Positions 61,301-61,947 of a stretch of 61,947 nucleotides of DNA are shown here, piece after piece. The DNA lies in contig NZ_SWFJ01000012.1 of NCBI RefSeq assembly GCF_005144795.1, positions 1 to 61,947 of the forward strand, given 5' to 3'. The notes under the pieces are model-generated. The model had not been told where the DNA came from and did not search any database. It saw only the letters and a list, made by a program, of their open reading frames with translations. The position numbers and the translations under genes were made by a program. This DNA comes from Streptococcus mitis (lineage in GTDB: Bacteria > Bacillota > Bacilli > Lactobacillales > Streptococcaceae). Positions within the stretch are counted from its first letter, which is position 1. The number at the start of each line of letters is the position of its first letter.

Positions 61301-61947
61301 GCGGGGAATACTCCTGCTTTGGGAAGTGGACCTGGGAATGTGCGTATTAGACAGGGACGGCTTGCGGATATTATGACTCCGGTTGTTCCTACAAAAACTT
61401 TCCAAGTGGAGAATCTAACAAGCTTAAATTCAACAGAGAAAAATTCTATCATTGCTGAAATAACAAGATTGAATCCTCTGGAACAAAATCGGATTAAAGA
61501 AATTGTTGTAAGTGAATCTGGGGCAGTAACAGTTCGTTATAAAGATGAAACAACTGATTCTGTGACTGTAAAGCTTTCTGATAGTGATTTTAGAAGTAAA
61601 TCTAGTTCCTTGAGTACGAGTGCCTCAGCTTCAGCAAGCACTAGCGCTTCAGCTTCAGCAAGCACTAGCGCTTCAGCTTCAGCGTCAACAAGCGCAAGTA
61701 CGTCAGCTTCAACAAGTGCAAGTACATCAGCTTCAACAAGTTCAAGCACATCAGCAAGTACGTCAGCTTCAACAAGTGCAAGTACATCAGCAAGCACGTC
61801 AGCTTCAACGAGCGCAAGCACGTCAGCAAGCACATCAGCAAGTACGTCAGCTTCAACAAGTGCAAGTACATCGGCTAGCACGTCAGCAAGTACGTCGGCT
61901 TCAACAAGTGCAAGTACATCAGCAAGCACATCAGCAAGTACATCAGC
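58319..61947 (+). CDS. Serine-rich repeat surface adhesin (5' part, runs off window)
   Basis: Open from ATG 58319 to the window end (1209 codons, no stop). Layout: KxYKxGKxW-type signal (K20-LIKSGK-H-W28) for the accessory Sec system; first Ser-rich stretch (about 120-205); a non-repeat, presumably ligand-binding region (about 210-620); three tandem 83-residue modules (ERQNP(I/V)SGD...VTVTYxDGxxD; DNA repeats begin 60179, 60428, 60677, each 249 bp); a further domain with a degenerate fourth module (about 1020-1085); then the second Ser/Ala/Thr repeat from about residue 1090. Homologues (PsrP, Fap1, GspB) are O-glycosylated and wall-anchored by a distant LPxTG. Confidence 0.92.
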   Translation, partial: MFFRRQNGRYRETDRVTRYKLIKSGKHWLRASTSLFGLFKVLRGGVDTTQVMTEVVEDKVNPSITGLDIIKGLAATGAVLGGSVATQTKVFANETVAVEKTLENPDLLVTNDTAVLGTTSLSNSENSASLSTSVSESASISESTSTSTLANTSTSISTSMSVSASASTSYSASASASDSASMSTSLSQSTSQTSSVSTSVGASSEKTVSEIQDEKTVSTQNESKVDKIDSSILKPAAIESNVVKTNSDTTSLVGATAATLSSVEASVKKNEENRKKLTKLSAEMGEYLAKAAGLPNTDSAITKVNAAVTAIEKALADPTSDWTAVVQKATLARNSIVNAVLRAQSGARDARNGKVMKAGSEFRGFATQNSNLSSNVTSTEFDEKSRTAIWKIDINAWSALHNIGVKVEAGRGAHIQSATFNGVSMPISYQNGSEIVFNYRHGSSRNLNGTVLVTAKLDPNTNGQGTKIQVGTSSEPISQNTSGNYSQIHSVSVSSRNNVNNSRPNASNRPVITVDNDRLSVFNDDVIVDTITMSAPNKSARIAYWNKISDDPVPGVSLSGLGMNQSNLNAENVQGRISGVVGNGNASAQVGKTYRYLFGAISPDRLQQNQEITVTIRGFNERQNPISGDTVRAFDTSNLTADEIQEVKNKFEEKNRSLLEHSDYKKGSQTGSYTVDNTGRITVTYRDGTTDVVNASLDHRPFTERQNPVSGDKVRVFEPDNLTAEEIAAVKKNFESKNAGILNHPDFKKNSQTGSVEVSKSGQVTVTYLDQSTDVVTALTEKRPFAERQNPVSGDSVLVSDKSHLTPEERDEVKRNFLSKNSAIIKHTDYSKNNQSGNVTVSENGQITITYRDGSSDTVPANLTLDQVMPTYETVVTRNGQPIQPTRKGGEEAYDIYAGDKFEITFKAKDNKGKLRSFYIASQADRNQPLTNKNYFENDKFGTTNPVPALRDSNGEIVATDTHPATIVVSGNMDENLSHSDKNKWQRNAVAEDKAGNTPALGSGPGNVRIRQGRLADIMTPVVPTKTFQVENLTSLNSTEKNSIIAEITRLNPLEQNRIKEIVVSESGAVTVRYKDETTDSVTVKLSDSDFRSKSSSLSTSASASASTSASASASTSASASASTSASTSASTSASTSASTSSSTSASTSASTSASTSASTSASTSASTSASTSASTSASTSASTSASTSASTSASTSASTSASTSASTS
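60179..60925 (+). repeat. Three 249-bp tandem repeats inside the adhesin
   Basis: Units begin at 60179, 60428 and 60677 with GAACGtCAAAATCCA. Each encodes 83 residues: ERQNPxSGDxV, LTxxExxxVKxxF, KN, SQTGxxxV, G, [13 protein letters not shown]. The DNA copies have diverged substantially, so the repeat is old or under protein-level selection. Confidence 0.85.
61606..61947 (+). repeat. Start of the long serine-repeat region
   Basis: Short units encoding SAST/SASA and STSA, for example AGCACTAGCGCTTCAGCTTC and AGTACGTCAGCTTCAAC, repeat to the window end. All repeats are multiples of three, keeping the frame open. Length beyond the window is unknown and likely variable between strains. Confidence 0.9.

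Noticed and set aside
61537..61929. Minus-strand 130-codon open frame of Leu/Ala/Asp/Val repeats
   Set aside because: It is the reverse complement of the serine-repeat codons; low complexity, no ribosome-binding site, inside a real gene.
61606..61947. Regular short repeats that could suggest a CRISPR array
   Set aside because: Units are in-frame Ser/Ala/Thr codons without unique spacers; no cas genes.

Overview
The window looks like chromosome from a Streptococcus of the mitis group, very close to S. pneumoniae / S. mitis / S. pseudopneumoniae. Evidence: gene order matches the pneumococcal order as I remember it (pbp1A-recU-gpsB-rnpB-mapZ-gnd-ritR; mevalonate cluster; lia cluster; tig-recD2-lepB-rnhC-zapA-mutS2; serS-lysC; fab/acc cluster; nusB-efp-gat-prfC). 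Two BOX repeats, a choline-binding-protein remnant and the orphan regulator RitR point the same way. PBP1A differs from the common pneumococcal allele by an extra residue and several substitutions, so the strain is probably not a typical penicillin-susceptible pneumococcus.

Layout: 1-9.3 kb holds cell wall, division and housekeeping genes (pbp1A and recU leftward; ypsA-like, gpsB, RNase P RNA, an RNA methyltransferase, mapZ, gnd and ritR rightward). 9.3-9.9 kb is a choline-binding protein gene broken by one stop codon. 10.0-13.8 kb is the complete four-gene overlapping mevalonate operon from mevalonate to IPP/DMAPP. 13.9-16.9 kb is liaFSR plus an AlkD-like gene frameshifted in an A8 tract. 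17-25.9 kb holds tig, recD2 (between two inverted BOX copies), lepB, rnhC, zapA, cvpA and mutS2. 26-30.6 kb is an inserted type III restriction-modification system. 30.7-36.6 kb has a glycine-riboswitch-controlled symporter, an AhpD-like plus acyl-CoA-dehydrogenase-like pair, a TDT transporter and serS behind a T-box. 36.6-38.3 kb is a DUF956 gene and aspartate kinase. 38.5-49.1 kb is the whole type II fatty-acid synthesis cluster fabM-fabT-fabH-acpP-fabK-D-G-F-accB-fabZ-accC-D-A, with three FabT-like boxes. 49.1-50.2 kb is a small accessory cassette: a double-glycine bacteriocin-like peptide and a CPBP membrane protease behind what looks like a ComE-type direct repeat. 50.2-55.8 kb runs leftward: gatC-gatA-gatB, a small membrane-protein gene, a truncated second copy of the gatB 3' end, efp, asp23 and nusB. 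56.0-57.6 kb is prfC. 57.6-58.05 kb is a tandem array of degenerate terminator-like hairpins. From 58.3 kb to the window end is the 5' part of a giant serine-rich-repeat surface adhesin.

The most notable items are the apparently competence-linked bacteriocin cassette (ComE-like repeats spaced 12 nt, 31 nt before the -10), the gatB 3'-end duplication that brackets a small membrane-protein gene, the five-unit hairpin array followed by a perfect 22-bp palindrome over the adhesin promoter, and the type III Mod protein with DVPY in place of DPPY. All functional calls rest on motif and family recognition by eye; no database search was run.
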